From NCBI RefSeq assembly GCF_006175995.1, contig NZ_VDMB01000014.1, positions 1 to 64,000 of the forward strand: a stretch of DNA of 64,000 bases, read 5' to 3'. This stretch comes from Desulfobotulus mexicanus (GTDB taxonomy: Bacteria > Desulfobacterota > Desulfobacteria > Desulfobacterales > ASO4-4). Position numbers and translations under genes: made by a program. Each line of letters begins with the position of its first letter. Position 1 is the first letter of the stretch. Shown one piece after another: positions 41,870 through 54,102 of this stretch. The notes under the pieces were generated by a model. That model was not told the origin of the DNA and searched no databases. It saw only the letters and a list, made by a program, of their open reading frames with translations.

Positions 41870-42313
41870 ATGAATTACATTAAAATTCGTTTTGGTACGG
41901 GATTTGACCATTCCCGTACCTGCGGAAGATCCGTTTCTGACATGTTTGGTTCTGTAAATCCCATGTTTGCTATTGGTCAGCGCAGGTGGAATCCTCCCAT
42001 GGATATATACGAAACGGAGGAAGAAATTATTATTCTTGCGGAAATAGCCGGAGTTGAAAAAGAAAATCTTGAAATTGAAATCAGCCATAAAGCTATCCGT
42101 ATCCATGGCACCCGTAACTGCAATATAGGCATGAAAAATGCCACCTACAGGCTGGCAGAAATTTTTTACGGCTGCTTTGAGCGTATTCTCTTTTTGCCGA
42201 CAACCATTGATACTGAAAAAGTAAATGCTTCATACAGTAACGGATTTCTTGAAATACACTTAAGCAAACAGGATCATACAGCTATTTACAAAGTGGAAAT
42301 TCAGTCAGACTAA
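41870..42313 (+). CDS. Small heat-shock protein (Hsp20/alpha-crystallin)
   Basis: ATP-independent holdase chaperone, 147 residues. The alpha-crystallin domain covers about 45-140: PPMDIYETEEEIIILAEIAG, then IRIHGTRN and the closing strand VNASYSNGFLEIHLSK. AAGGAG precedes the ATG at 41870, so the longer hydrophobic in-frame start at 41786 is rejected. The A-x-x-x-G-V-L motif common near the end is replaced by SYSNGFLEI. lon starts 34 bases later, so chaperone and protease are probably made together under stress. Confidence 0.88.
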   Translation: MNYIKIRFGTGFDHSRTCGRSVSDMFGSVNPMFAIGQRRWNPPMDIYETEEEIIILAEIAGVEKENLEIEISHKAIRIHGTRNCNIGMKNATYRLAEIFYGCFERILFLPTTIDTEKVNASYSNGFLEIHLSKQDHTAIYKVEIQSD

Positions 42314-42347
42314 TCTAAAATACTTAAAAGATATCCGGAGGTGAGCG

Positions 42348-44771
42348 ATGCAGGAGCAGCAGCCGTCACTGGAGTTAAGCCAGGAAAAATTACCAGCCAG
42401 ATTACCCATACTGCCCCTTCATGATGTCGTTCTTTTCCCCAAAATGGTTTTGCCCCTCATTGTCCGTCAGGAACAATCCATCCGTCTTATTGATGAAGTG
42501 ATGGGAAAAGACCGTATGGTTGGTTTTGTTGCCGTAAAAAAGAACAAGGGTAATACCTTTACAACCCCAGATGAACTTTATGAAATGGGCTGTGGTGCCA
42601 TTATTCTTAAAATGGCCAAAGGTGAAGATAACAAAACCCAGTTACTGGTACAGGGAATCAGTCGTTTTACCATTAATGAATACCAGTCTGAAACTCCTTA
42701 CCTTGTTGCTGGTATTAAACAGATTGAAGAACCTGAGACAAAGAGTAAGGAAATTGATGCTCTGATGTCCAATCTCATGGATCTTTACATACAGATTGTT
42801 GAATTATCCCCGGGTCTTCCCCAGGAAATGCTTCAGATGGCAAAAACCATCGATGAGCCGGGTATACTGGCGGATATGGTCACTTCCACCATCAATACCA
42901 CCCATGAAGAAAAACAGAAAATCCTGGAAATAACAGATCTTAAAAAAAGACTCCGGGAAGTTACAAAAATTGTAAATTATCAACTTGAAATATTGAAAAT
43001 AGGTTCCAAAATTCAGACCCAGGTTAAAGAAGATATGGGGCAGAAACAAAAAGAATTCTACCTCAGGCAGCAGTTAAAGGCCATCCGTGATGAACTGGGT
43101 GAAACAGATGAAAGCACTGTGGAAGTTGATGATTACCGAGCAAAGATTGCTGAAAAAAATCTTACAGATGAGGCCAGAAAAGAAGCTGACAGAGAATTGA
43201 AACGGCTTTCAAGGATGCATCCATCTTCTGCAGAATATAATGTAGTAACAACTTATCTGGACTGGATGATATCCCTTCCATGGAATAACTCCACCGAAGA
43301 TACAATAGACATAAAAAAAGCCCGAAAAATCCTGGATGATGATCATTATGGCCTTGAAAAAGCAAAAAAACGTATCCTTGAATATCTTGCTGTACGTAAG
43401 CTGAAACCTGATTCAAAAGGACCCATCATCTGCTTTGCAGGTCCTCCCGGAACAGGCAAAACTTCCCTTGGCAGATCCATAGCCAAAGCCCTTGGTCGTG
43501 AATTTGTCCGCATGGCCCTTGGCGGCGTAAGGGATGAAGCAGAAATAAGGGGACACCGCAGAACCTATGTGGGTGCACTTCCAGGCAGGATTATTCAGGC
43601 TCTCCGGAGGGCAGGTACGGATAATCCGGTTTTTATCCTCGATGAAGTAGACAAGCTGGGTAATGATTTCAGGGGAGATCCATCCTCAGCCCTTCTTGAG
43701 GTCCTTGATCCTGAACAGAATAATTCCTTTGTGGACCATTATCTGGATGTATCTTTTGATCTTTCCAAGGTAATGTTTATCACAACAGCAAATGTGATTC
43801 ACACCATTCCACCGGCATTGAGGGACAGGATGGAGGTTATTGATCTTTCTGGTTATACCCTTGATGAAAAAATTAAAATATCCAATAAGTATCTCATACC
43901 CAGACAGAGAAAAGCCCATGGCATCACATCCAGCCAGATTACTTTTACCAATGGTGCCGTGCGTCATATAATTGAAGATTATACAAGGGAAGCTGGCTTA
44001 AGAAATCTGGAAAGGGAAATAGCATCCCTGTGCAGGGGGGTGGCCAGTCGTATAGCCGAAGGAGAAACAGAGACGGTTTCCATCAATGTCATGAACATTC
44101 CCCGTTACCTGGGACCTAAAAAAATTCACAATGAGGTTAATACCAATATAAAAGTTCCAGGAGTTGCCGTTGGCCTTGCATGGACACCAGCAGGCGGAGA
44201 CGTCCTTGTGGTGGAAACAAAGGCTATGAAGGGTAAGGGCAAGCTTACACTGACAGGACAGCTTGGTGACGTAATGAAGGAGTCTGTGTCTGCCGCCATG
44301 AGCTTTATAAGGTCTGATGCTGCTCAGCTAAATATACCGGAAGATTTTTTTGAAAAAAATGATCTTCACATTCATGTTCCAGCAGGAGCAATTCCAAAAG
44401 ATGGCCCATCAGCCGGAGTCACCATGTTGACGGCCATCACTTCCCTTGCAACGCAGAGAAAGTTAATCCCGAACCTGGCCATGACAGGTGAAATAACATT
44501 AAGGGGCGAGGTGCTTCCCGTAGGCGGTATAAAGGAAAAAGTACTTGCAGCCCACAGGGCAGGAATGAAAACTCTGATTCTTCCAAAGTGGAATGAAAAG
44601 GATATTGATGAAATACCTAAAAAAATAAAAAAAGAAATACAATTTCATTTCGTGGATAAAATGATGGATGTTCTTAATATTGCGCTGGAACAGGAAACAA
44701 CGGATAAAATAAATGTTTTAAAAGAGAAAAAAACAGTAGCAAAAAAGACCAAAAAAATGGATATAGTTTAA
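42348..44771 (+). CDS. lon: ATP-dependent protease Lon
   Basis: LonA-type protease of 807 residues. The N-terminal substrate domain (LPILPLHDVVLFPKMVLPL) is followed by a coiled coil, the AAA+ module with Walker A GPPGTGKTS (about 365-373) and Walker B PVFILDEVDKLG, and the Ser-Lys protease domain with PKDGPSAGVTM (Ser near 688) and VGGIKEKVLAAHRAG (Lys near 730). All elements are complete. It ends with a lysine-rich tail. The gene follows hsp20 closely and stops at a convergent terminator with gyrB. Confidence 0.97.
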   Translation: MQEQQPSLELSQEKLPARLPILPLHDVVLFPKMVLPLIVRQEQSIRLIDEVMGKDRMVGFVAVKKNKGNTFTTPDELYEMGCGAIILKMAKGEDNKTQLLVQGISRFTINEYQSETPYLVAGIKQIEEPETKSKEIDALMSNLMDLYIQIVELSPGLPQEMLQMAKTIDEPGILADMVTSTINTTHEEKQKILEITDLKKRLREVTKIVNYQLEILKIGSKIQTQVKEDMGQKQKEFYLRQQLKAIRDELGETDESTVEVDDYRAKIAEKNLTDEARKEADRELKRLSRMHPSSAEYNVVTTYLDWMISLPWNNSTEDTIDIKKARKILDDDHYGLEKAKKRILEYLAVRKLKPDSKGPIICFAGPPGTGKTSLGRSIAKALGREFVRMALGGVRDEAEIRGHRRTYVGALPGRIIQALRRAGTDNPVFILDEVDKLGNDFRGDPSSALLEVLDPEQNNSFVDHYLDVSFDLSKVMFITTANVIHTIPPALRDRMEVIDLSGYTLDEKIKISNKYLIPRQRKAHGITSSQITFTNGAVRHIIEDYTREAGLRNLEREIASLCRGVASRIAEGETETVSINVMNIPRYLGPKKIHNEVNTNIKVPGVAVGLAWTPAGGDVLVVETKAMKGKGKLTLTGQLGDVMKESVSAAMSFIRSDAAQLNIPEDFFEKNDLHIHVPAGAIPKDGPSAGVTMLTAITSLATQRKLIPNLAMTGEITLRGEVLPVGGIKEKVLAAHRAGMKTLILPKWNEKDIDEIPKKIKKEIQFHFVDKMMDVLNIALEQETTDKINVLKEKKTVAKKTKKMDIV

Positions 44772-44790
44772 AGTTTATTTTTTTATATAA

Positions 44791-44828
44791 AAAAATCCCT
44801 GTACCTTTTTCATGGTACAGGGATTTTT
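44791..44828. terminator. Convergent terminator of lon and gyrB
   Basis: AAAAATCCCTGTACC (44791-44805) pairs perfectly with GGTACAGGGATTTTT (44814-44828), so it can act in both directions. Confidence 0.9.
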
Positions 44829-44840
44829 ATTTTTTATTTT

Positions 44841-48399
<3,559 letters not shown>

Positions 48400-48751
48400 G
48401 TTTTTCTCCGTTTTTTTGATGCTTTTTTATCAAATGGAAGATTATTTTAAGCCCTGCAAAAAAACCTTTTCTTTTTACCAGCCTTTTTTATGTTTTACAA
48501 TTTTTTGTTTTTTATTCTTTTTTAAATATATAAAACCAATAATAAGCAGACTGATTTTTTGTTTGTAACTAAAGTATCTTTTTGTTTTTTTTAGTAAATT
48601 TTTATTTTTTCCTGTTGTTTTCTTTCTCTTGTAACTGTTTAAAAAAGGGCTTTTATGTCTGTTTTTTTTTAGTTGTTCAAAATCAAGGTTTTTATAAAAA
48701 TGTTATTTTACCTTTTTTTCAGGTTATGTTCATGTCTTGTTAATAACTTTT
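48400..48751. other. AT-rich gap upstream of dnaN with strong T skew
   Basis: About 350 bases without a gene, very rich in T-runs on the plus strand. It must hold the dnaN-gyrB promoter. I looked for DnaA boxes (TTATCCACA) on both strands and saw none, so I do not call an origin. Confidence 0.5.
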
Positions 48752-49300
48752 TCAGGCATTTTTTTTATCTGTAGTAGATTTTTTTACCCATTCCTTCATG
48801 AGCTGAAGGGTATTGTTCCATGTTTCTCCTGTTCTTGTTTTTATAAAATAAATAAAAAGCTTATCAATAATTTCATAGGTTTTATTAATTAAAAAAAACT
48901 TTTCGATGACAGCACCTTCTGTTTCTTCGATTTCTTTTATGGAGGCTGTTTGCGGAGTTTTTAATCCGGAAAACCCTAAATGTTCTCCTTTTAATGCAAG
49001 GCTCCATTCATGCTCTCCTGATGTGAAAATAATCTGCATCTCAGTTACAACAGCTCCCTTTTGCAATGCTACCATGGCCTCTTCCAGTCCTGCTGTATCT
49101 CCTTTTATGGTGAGGGTTTCAATGCGGTCATCTCCGTAGCGGTTCTGAAGAACCATCCTGTTTCCAAGACGCAGGTCCGAAATTTCTTCATGAATCTTTT
49201 GAAAAATATCATCCTGGTTTTCAGATATAAACCAGAGCCAGGTTAAAAATTCCTGACCAACAAAACTATAACGATTATATGCAACGGCAATATCAAGCAT
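48752..49300 (-). CDS. Conserved partner of the RdgC-like protein, function unknown
   Basis: A 182-residue soluble protein starting MLDIAVAYNRYSFVGQEFLTWLWF. It begins four bases after the RdgC-like gene and on the same strand, so it belongs to the same unit. Its strands (RIETLTIKGDTAGLEEAM, TEMQIIFTSGEHEWSLALKG) and the C-terminal helix suggest that it supplies the part missing from the short RdgC-like protein. I know no experimentally defined function; the assignment as a partner rests on position. Confidence 0.65.
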   Translation of the reverse strand: MLDIAVAYNRYSFVGQEFLTWLWFISENQDDIFQKIHEEISDLRLGNRMVLQNRYGDDRIETLTIKGDTAGLEEAMVALQKGAVVTEMQIIFTSGEHEWSLALKGEHLGFSGLKTPQTASIKEIEETEGAVIEKFFLINKTYEIIDKLFIYFIKTRTGETWNNTLQLMKEWVKKSTTDKKNA

Positions 49301-49304
49301 TTTT

Positions 49305-49919
49305 TTACTCCGAAAAACGAACAGGGCTTAAGGTTGTAAAACGGTCTTTTTCCATATCACTGAGTTCATTGCTGAACATGGCTGCGGTATAGGGGAATAT
49401 CCGGATAAGATGGATGCCGAATGTTTTTAAAAAAAGAGTTTCCACTTCTTCGCAGGCGGCTTTCTGGCTGGAAAAAAAGTAGACTTCTTCTGCTTCCATA
49501 TTCCATAGAAAATCGTAAATATTTGGTGTTGCAGGAATTCTGAGAAGAAGAGATGCTTCTATATCTTCTTTTAATGCTTTTTTTTCATTTTTTGACAGAA
49601 ATTCCTTTCCGGATTCCTTGAGACGCTTCTGTGTTTCTATGGCGACCATTTTTTTCAGTATCCTGGAAGGTACTGTTTTTTTGTCAATGCGCAGGCAGAA
49701 AAGAAAATTATTGCCAAAAACTATTGTTTTTTCTGAAAAATCAGATAAATAATGAGATTCGAAAGGTGTCCATCCGCTGGTAAAAAAGGATGCGGGATCT
49801 TCAATTTCCGGGAATCTGTTATTGTTAATTTTTTCCCTTATGGTCTCAAGGGATAAGGTTTCTTTATTGCCCTCGACACGGTATCTTGTGAGGGCTGTGG
49901 ATGAGGAAAGCAGGGCCAT
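49305..49919 (-). CDS. RdgC-like recombination-associated protein (short form)
   Basis: A 204-residue protein with the order of RdgC N-terminal features: LTRYRVEG at the start, GWTPFESHYLSDF, then IVFGNNFLFCLRIDKKTVPS, EFLSKNEKKALKEDIEASLL and YDFLWNMEAEEVYFFSSQK. E. coli RdgC is about 300 residues and forms a DNA-encircling dimer that limits RecA loading. This version is shorter and is followed by a second small gene, so the function may be split across two proteins. It is divergent from the gene at 50071. Confidence 0.65.
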   Translation of the reverse strand: MALLSSSTALTRYRVEGNKETLSLETIREKINNNRFPEIEDPASFFTSGWTPFESHYLSDFSEKTIVFGNNFLFCLRIDKKTVPSRILKKMVAIETQKRLKESGKEFLSKNEKKALKEDIEASLLLRIPATPNIYDFLWNMEAEEVYFFSSQKAACEEVETLFLKTFGIHLIRIFPYTAAMFSNELSDMEKDRFTTLSPVRFSE

Positions 49920-50070
49920 GGGACTCCATTTATAAAATCAGAGGTTATTGTAGAAGTTTTAAAGGGTGTTGTTTTCAGCTGATAAACTTTAAAGATAAAG
50001 CAGAAAATAACTATATATTATTAGCACGGATTCGATAAAAAAGCATCTGTGAAAAAAAACAGGAAAAATA

Positions 50071-50535
50071 ATGAATATAAAGCATTGTCTTATTCCGGGT
50101 AAGGGTGTCAATGGGCTTGTTTTCGGTATGTCGGAACCTCAGGTGGAAGCTTTGTTTGGAGAAGCGGATTTTAAAGATATTCTTAATGATGCAGGAACAG
50201 GAAAAACAAGGGTTCTTTATTATTTTGATCAGGGCCTGACCCTTTATTTTGATGAAGAGGATGCATGGCGGTTTGGATGCTTTGAGGTGGATTCCATGCA
50301 ATTTGATCTCTTTGATCAGAATATTGCGCGTTTATCCAAAACACAGTTGAAAAATTTCCTCCAGAAAAACAATATAAATGAAATTATTGAAGAAAAAGAT
50401 GAAGAACAGGACTGCCTTGAGGTGGATGATTTATCTGCGTCTTTTTATTTTGAGTTTGATACGCTGATTTCAGTTCAGATGGGGTTCTATACGGATGAGA
50501 TGGATCAGCCCATCTGGCCTGCGGAGGAATCCTGA
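50071..50535 (+). CDS. Unknown small acidic protein
   Basis: A 154-residue, strongly acidic soluble protein. The opening PGKGVNGLVFGMSEPQVEAL, followed by FGEAD, resembles a domain often annotated only as hypothetical, in which a strand is followed by GMS-x-x-x-V and a Gly-Glu/Pro turn. The middle contains LYYFDQGLTLYFDEEDAWRF. No catalytic motif is seen. It ends four bases before the EndoQ-like start, so the two are probably co-translated. I cannot name a family. Confidence 0.65.
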   Translation: MNIKHCLIPGKGVNGLVFGMSEPQVEALFGEADFKDILNDAGTGKTRVLYYFDQGLTLYFDEEDAWRFGCFEVDSMQFDLFDQNIARLSKTQLKNFLQKNNINEIIEEKDEEQDCLEVDDLSASFYFEFDTLISVQMGFYTDEMDQPIWPAEES

Positions 50536-50539
50536 ACAT

Positions 50540-51808
50540 ATGAGATATATAGCGGATCTGCACATCCATTCAAAGTTTTCCATGGCAACGGCTTCTTCGC
50601 TGGATCTGGAGCATTTGTATATTTCAGCCCAGTATAAGGGGATTTCCCTTGTGGCAACGGGTGACTGTACCCATCCCGGATGGTTTGTGGAGCTAGAAAG
50701 TAAGCTTTTGCCTGCAGAAGCAGGATTTTATAAGCTTCGTCCGGAAATTTCTGGGAAACTGGATGTTCTGGTTCCTTCTGTCTGCAGACGTGAGGTCCGC
50801 TTTATTCTTTCCTCTGAAATAAGCTGTATTTATAAAAAAGATGGCAAAGTCCGTAAAAACCATAACCTTGTCTATTTTCCGGATCTTGAAAGTGTAAAAA
50901 AGTTCAATCTGCGTTTAGGTCGCATAGGAAATATTGTTTCCGACGGAAGACCTATTCTGGGGCTGGACAGCCGGTATCTCCTTGAGATGGTTCTTGAAAC
51001 CCATGAACATGCCTTCCTGATCCCTGCCCATATCTGGACACCATGGTTTTCACTTCTGGGGTCAAAATCTGGTTTTGACAGCGTGGAGGCCTGTTTTGAG
51101 GATCTTACGCCCCATATTTTTGCTGTGGAAACGGGCTTGTCATCGGATCCTCCTATGAACAGGCGCGTTTCCTTCCTTGATAATCTGACCCTTGTTTCCA
51201 ATTCAGATGCCCATTCTCCCGGAAATCTAGGAAGGGAAGCCAATATTCTTGATACGGAATTTGATTATATGGGCTTGTACCATGCCCTTAAAAATCAGAA
51301 TTCCAAGAGTTTTCTTGGGACCTATGAGTTTTATCCTGAAGAGGGGAAATATCATCTGGATGGACATAGAAAATGCGGTGTACGACTGACACCTGAAGAA
51401 TCCATGAAGCTTGGGGGGCTTTGTCCTGTATGTGGAAAAGCTCTTACCCTTGGAGTTTTATACAGGGTTTGTGAACTATCTGACCGTAATCATCCTGAAG
51501 AAAAAAGAAAAATACCTTTCCACAGCCTGGTACCCTTAAAGAATATCCTCTCTGAAATTCTGGGAGTTGGACCCAATACTAAAAAAACAGGAAAAAGTTA
51601 TGAACAGATTATAAACGGCCTGGGCCCGGAATTTTCCGTTCTGTGGGAAATGGAAATAGATAATATTAATACGTTGGGGATTCCCATTCTTGGGGAGGCA
51701 ATCCTGCGGGTCAGGGAAAATCGTATAACTATTGAAGGAGGATATGACGGCGACTATGGAAAGGTTGAAATTTTTTCAAAGGAGGAAAAAAAAGAACTGT
51801 CTATTTAG
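50540..51808 (+). CDS. Endonuclease Q-like PHP-domain protein
   Basis: A 422-residue PHP-type metal-dependent phosphoesterase of the group that includes archaeal endonuclease Q, which nicks DNA at deaminated bases. Metal motifs are DLHIHSKFS (residues 5-13), ATGDCTHP, SSEISCIY, PAHIWTPWFSLLGSKSGFD and SNSDAHSP. A zinc-finger-like part follows with CGVRLTPEE and CPVCGK. The ATG at 50540 has GGAGGA upstream and starts directly with the PHP strand. It probably forms an operon with the preceding gene. A role in repair of uracil or hypoxanthine is inferred from the family only. Confidence 0.8.
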   Translation: MRYIADLHIHSKFSMATASSLDLEHLYISAQYKGISLVATGDCTHPGWFVELESKLLPAEAGFYKLRPEISGKLDVLVPSVCRREVRFILSSEISCIYKKDGKVRKNHNLVYFPDLESVKKFNLRLGRIGNIVSDGRPILGLDSRYLLEMVLETHEHAFLIPAHIWTPWFSLLGSKSGFDSVEACFEDLTPHIFAVETGLSSDPPMNRRVSFLDNLTLVSNSDAHSPGNLGREANILDTEFDYMGLYHALKNQNSKSFLGTYEFYPEEGKYHLDGHRKCGVRLTPEESMKLGGLCPVCGKALTLGVLYRVCELSDRNHPEEKRKIPFHSLVPLKNILSEILGVGPNTKKTGKSYEQIINGLGPEFSVLWEMEIDNINTLGIPILGEAILRVRENRITIEGGYDGDYGKVEIFSKEEKKELSI

Positions 51809-51978
51809 TAATGTATTTTTTGCACTAAAACAGTAGCTGTTTATTATAATAAGAATAAACATGAAATATATTTACTTGTATTTATTTGATAAAGTATCTT
51901 TTTGTCATACTTTTGATCAAAGATATGAACAATAAATATACTGTCATAACAGATTTTGATAAGTCCATTGATTGAGTC

Positions 51979-52593
51979 ATGGGAAAGGGCAGAATAAAAG
52001 AAATGATGATAAATAAGATAGATTTAAGCATTATTTCTGTTTTTTTGTTATTTTTTTACTTTGTTTTTCCATGCTTATCGGTGGCGGATATTTATATGCA
52101 TGTGGACGAAAATGGTATTGTTCGTTTTACCAATACACCAACATCATCCAGCTATAAATTTTTTATGAGTGAGAGAGGTGAGAAAAAAGGGAGTGAAATT
52201 GGAAAGCTGACTTTTTATGATGAAAATATCCGGGTGGCGGCAAATTATCATGGGGTGGATCCGTTTCTGGTTAAGGCGGTCGTCCGGGCAGAATCATCAT
52301 TTAACCCGAAAGCCCTTTCACCTAAAGGCGCCAAAGGGCTTATGCAGCTGATGCCTGCTACCATCAAGGATCTTGGTGTAAGAGATCCCTTTAATCCAAG
52401 GGAAAACATTATGGCAGGAACCCGTTATCTGCGAATGATGCTGGATATGTTTGAAGGTGATGTGGAGCTTGCCCTTGCCGCTTATAATGCAGGTCCATCC
52501 AATGTCAAAAGATATGGTGGTGTACCGCCTTTTTCTGAAACTGTGAATTATATAAAAAGGGTTTTACAATTTCGTGAAGAATACATAAATTGA
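51979..52593 (+). CDS. SLT-type lytic transglycosylase with DUF4124-like N-terminus
   Basis: An exported 204-residue cell-wall enzyme. A signal peptide (about 12-36, VFLLFFYFVFPCLSVAD) is followed by a DUF4124-like strand (IYMHVDENGIVRFTNTP) and the transglycosylase domain: VDPFLVKAVVRAESSFNPKA with the catalytic Glu, KGAKGLMQLMPATIKDLGV, and ALAAYNAGPSNVKRYGGVP. All family motifs are present. The exact start may be at 52003 or 52006 instead of 51979. It stands alone between AT-rich gaps. Confidence 0.9.
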   Translation: MGKGRIKEMMINKIDLSIISVFLLFFYFVFPCLSVADIYMHVDENGIVRFTNTPTSSSYKFFMSERGEKKGSEIGKLTFYDENIRVAANYHGVDPFLVKAVVRAESSFNPKALSPKGAKGLMQLMPATIKDLGVRDPFNPRENIMAGTRYLRMMLDMFEGDVELALAAYNAGPSNVKRYGGVPPFSETVNYIKRVLQFREEYIN

Positions 52594-52644
52594 AAAGTTT
52601 TTTTGAAGGATAAAGGAGTCAGGATCTGCCTGCATGCCCTGATG

Positions 52645-52829
52645 AATCAGGTGTATAGACAAGCGAGCTATTTGTTTGTGACTCAATCCGGCACTCAAGC
52701 TTGCAAAAACCCATTGTTTTCATCGCAGGCTTTGGGTTTATGGCTTGAGTGCCGGAATCCGAAACTATTGCAATGTCACTTACAAACAGCCCTGTTGTCT
52801 TTTTCTGGAATCAGAGTTTTGAAATTAAT
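52645..52829. repeat. Hairpin repeat, second copy, split by an insertion
   Basis: An inverted copy of 18618-18731. Arms 52658-52682 and 52775-52799 pair as in the first copy. The loop is interrupted by the mini-element at 52690-52755. It lies between the lytic transglycosylase and ilvE genes and has no coding frame. Confidence 0.8.
52690..52755. mobile_element. 66-bp MITE-like hairpin inserted in the repeat, with 5-bp direct repeats
   Basis: The insert is absent from the copy at 18.6 kb. It is bordered by AATCC at 52685-52689 and 52756-52760, the look of a target duplication. Its ends form the inverted repeat TCCGGCACTCAAGC / GCTTGAGTGCCGGA (52687-52700 and 52743-52756) and an inner pair AAACCCA/TGGGTTT. 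The exact borders are uncertain by two or three bases. Confidence 0.7.
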
Positions 52830-52871
52830 GAACAATTTTTTTAAGATAAAATGTGCTGAACAATTAAAATT

Positions 52872-53933
52872 TTATATGATTTCAGTCCATTGGAAAGAAT
52901 CTTCCTTTTCACCATATTGAATGCCTGTAATTTCATCAAAAAGCATGGTTGATATGGGACCGGCAACCCCATTTTTTATGGTGAGAACCTGATCTTTATA
53001 GCGAATGGTACCCACAGGAGAAATAACAGCGGCTGTTCCTGAGCCAAAAGCTTCACTTAATTCTCCATTTTCATGGGCCTTACATATATCATCAATGGAA
53101 ATCCGTTTTTCAGAAACAGACAATCCTTTTTTTCTGGCTACCTGAATGACGGTATTGCGGGTGACACCGGAAAGAATGCTGCCATTGAGTTCTGGTGTAA
53201 CAATGGCGTTGTTTATTACAAAGAAGATGTTCATGGACCCAACCTCTTCTATGTAACGGTGTTCTTTCCCATCCAGCCATAAAACCTGAGTGTAACCTTC
53301 CTTCTGGGCTTTTTCTGAGGCATAAAGACTGGCTGCATAATTACCAGCAGTTTTTGCTTCACCTACGCCACCGGGCACGGCACGGACATAATCACTGGTG
53401 ACCCATATTTTTACAGGATTAAAACCTTCTGGGTAGTAAGCTCCCACAGGAGACAGGATGGTAAAAAAACGATAGTTATGGGAAGCACGTATTCCGAGGA
53501 AGGGATCGGTTGCAATAATGGTGGGGCGGATGTAAAGAGAGGTACCCCGACTGGAAGGAACCCAGTCTTCTTCTATGCGGATAAGTTCTTTCAGGGCTTC
53601 AAGGATAGAATCATTATCTATTTCTGGGATACACATGCGTCTGGCTGAACGATTGAATCGTTCGAAGTTGTCCTTTGCACGGAACAGCTGGATTTTATTA
53701 TCCTTGCGTTTGTAGGCTTTAAGGCCTTCAAAAATTGCCTGTCCGTAATGAAAAACCGTTGTGGATGGTGGAAGTGAAAAATTATCATAGGGAACAATGC
53801 GCAGATCATGCCAGCCTTTTTCTGGGTTGTAATCCATCAGAAGCATGTGATCTGTAAACTGAGTACCGAAACTGAGCTCATGGTCTTCTGGTTTTTTTTT
53901 AAGATTACTGCTGGCGGTAAAAGAAATATTCAT
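52872..53933 (-). CDS. ilvE: Branched-chain amino acid aminotransferase
   Basis: PLP enzyme of fold type IV, 353 residues (the longer eukaryote-like form). FHYGQAIFEGLKAYKRKDNK is the N-terminal family mark. The PLP lysine lies in GEAKTAGNYAASL, and EVGSMNIFFVINN, SGVTRNTVIQVA and EAFGSGTAAVISPVG complete the signature. It interconverts Val, Leu and Ile with their keto acids. GGAGA precedes the ATG. Monocistronic; the 170-base leader shows no clear T-box or attenuator. Confidence 0.94.
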   Translation of the reverse strand: MNISFTASSNLKKKPEDHELSFGTQFTDHMLLMDYNPEKGWHDLRIVPYDNFSLPPSTTVFHYGQAIFEGLKAYKRKDNKIQLFRAKDNFERFNRSARRMCIPEIDNDSILEALKELIRIEEDWVPSSRGTSLYIRPTIIATDPFLGIRASHNYRFFTILSPVGAYYPEGFNPVKIWVTSDYVRAVPGGVGEAKTAGNYAASLYASEKAQKEGYTQVLWLDGKEHRYIEEVGSMNIFFVINNAIVTPELNGSILSGVTRNTVIQVARKKGLSVSEKRISIDDICKAHENGELSEAFGSGTAAVISPVGTIRYKDQVLTIKNGVAGPISTMLFDEITGIQYGEKEDSFQWTEII

Positions 53934-54102
53934 GGGGGTCTCCAGATTTTGAGGGACTTTAAAAAATATCAGGGTATGTTTTATACCTTGTTTCCTTTTT
54001 TATACAGGTGTTTTTTCCTTACGGAATAAGGATAGTTCTGTTTTTTTTATTAATACCAGATAAAATTTGAAAAAAATTCAATTGTATGGAAGGAAAAATT
54101 TT

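Noticed and set aside
48400-48751. Chromosomal replication origin next to dnaN
   Set aside because: No DnaA-box match was seen on either strand and gene directions do not change in a clear way here. Skew of the complete genome would be needed.
53934-54102. T-box or attenuator leader in front of ilvE
   Set aside because: Only a small hairpin (CCTTA/TAAGG) and an AT-rich leader are visible; no T-box consensus or leader peptide rich in branched amino acids was found.
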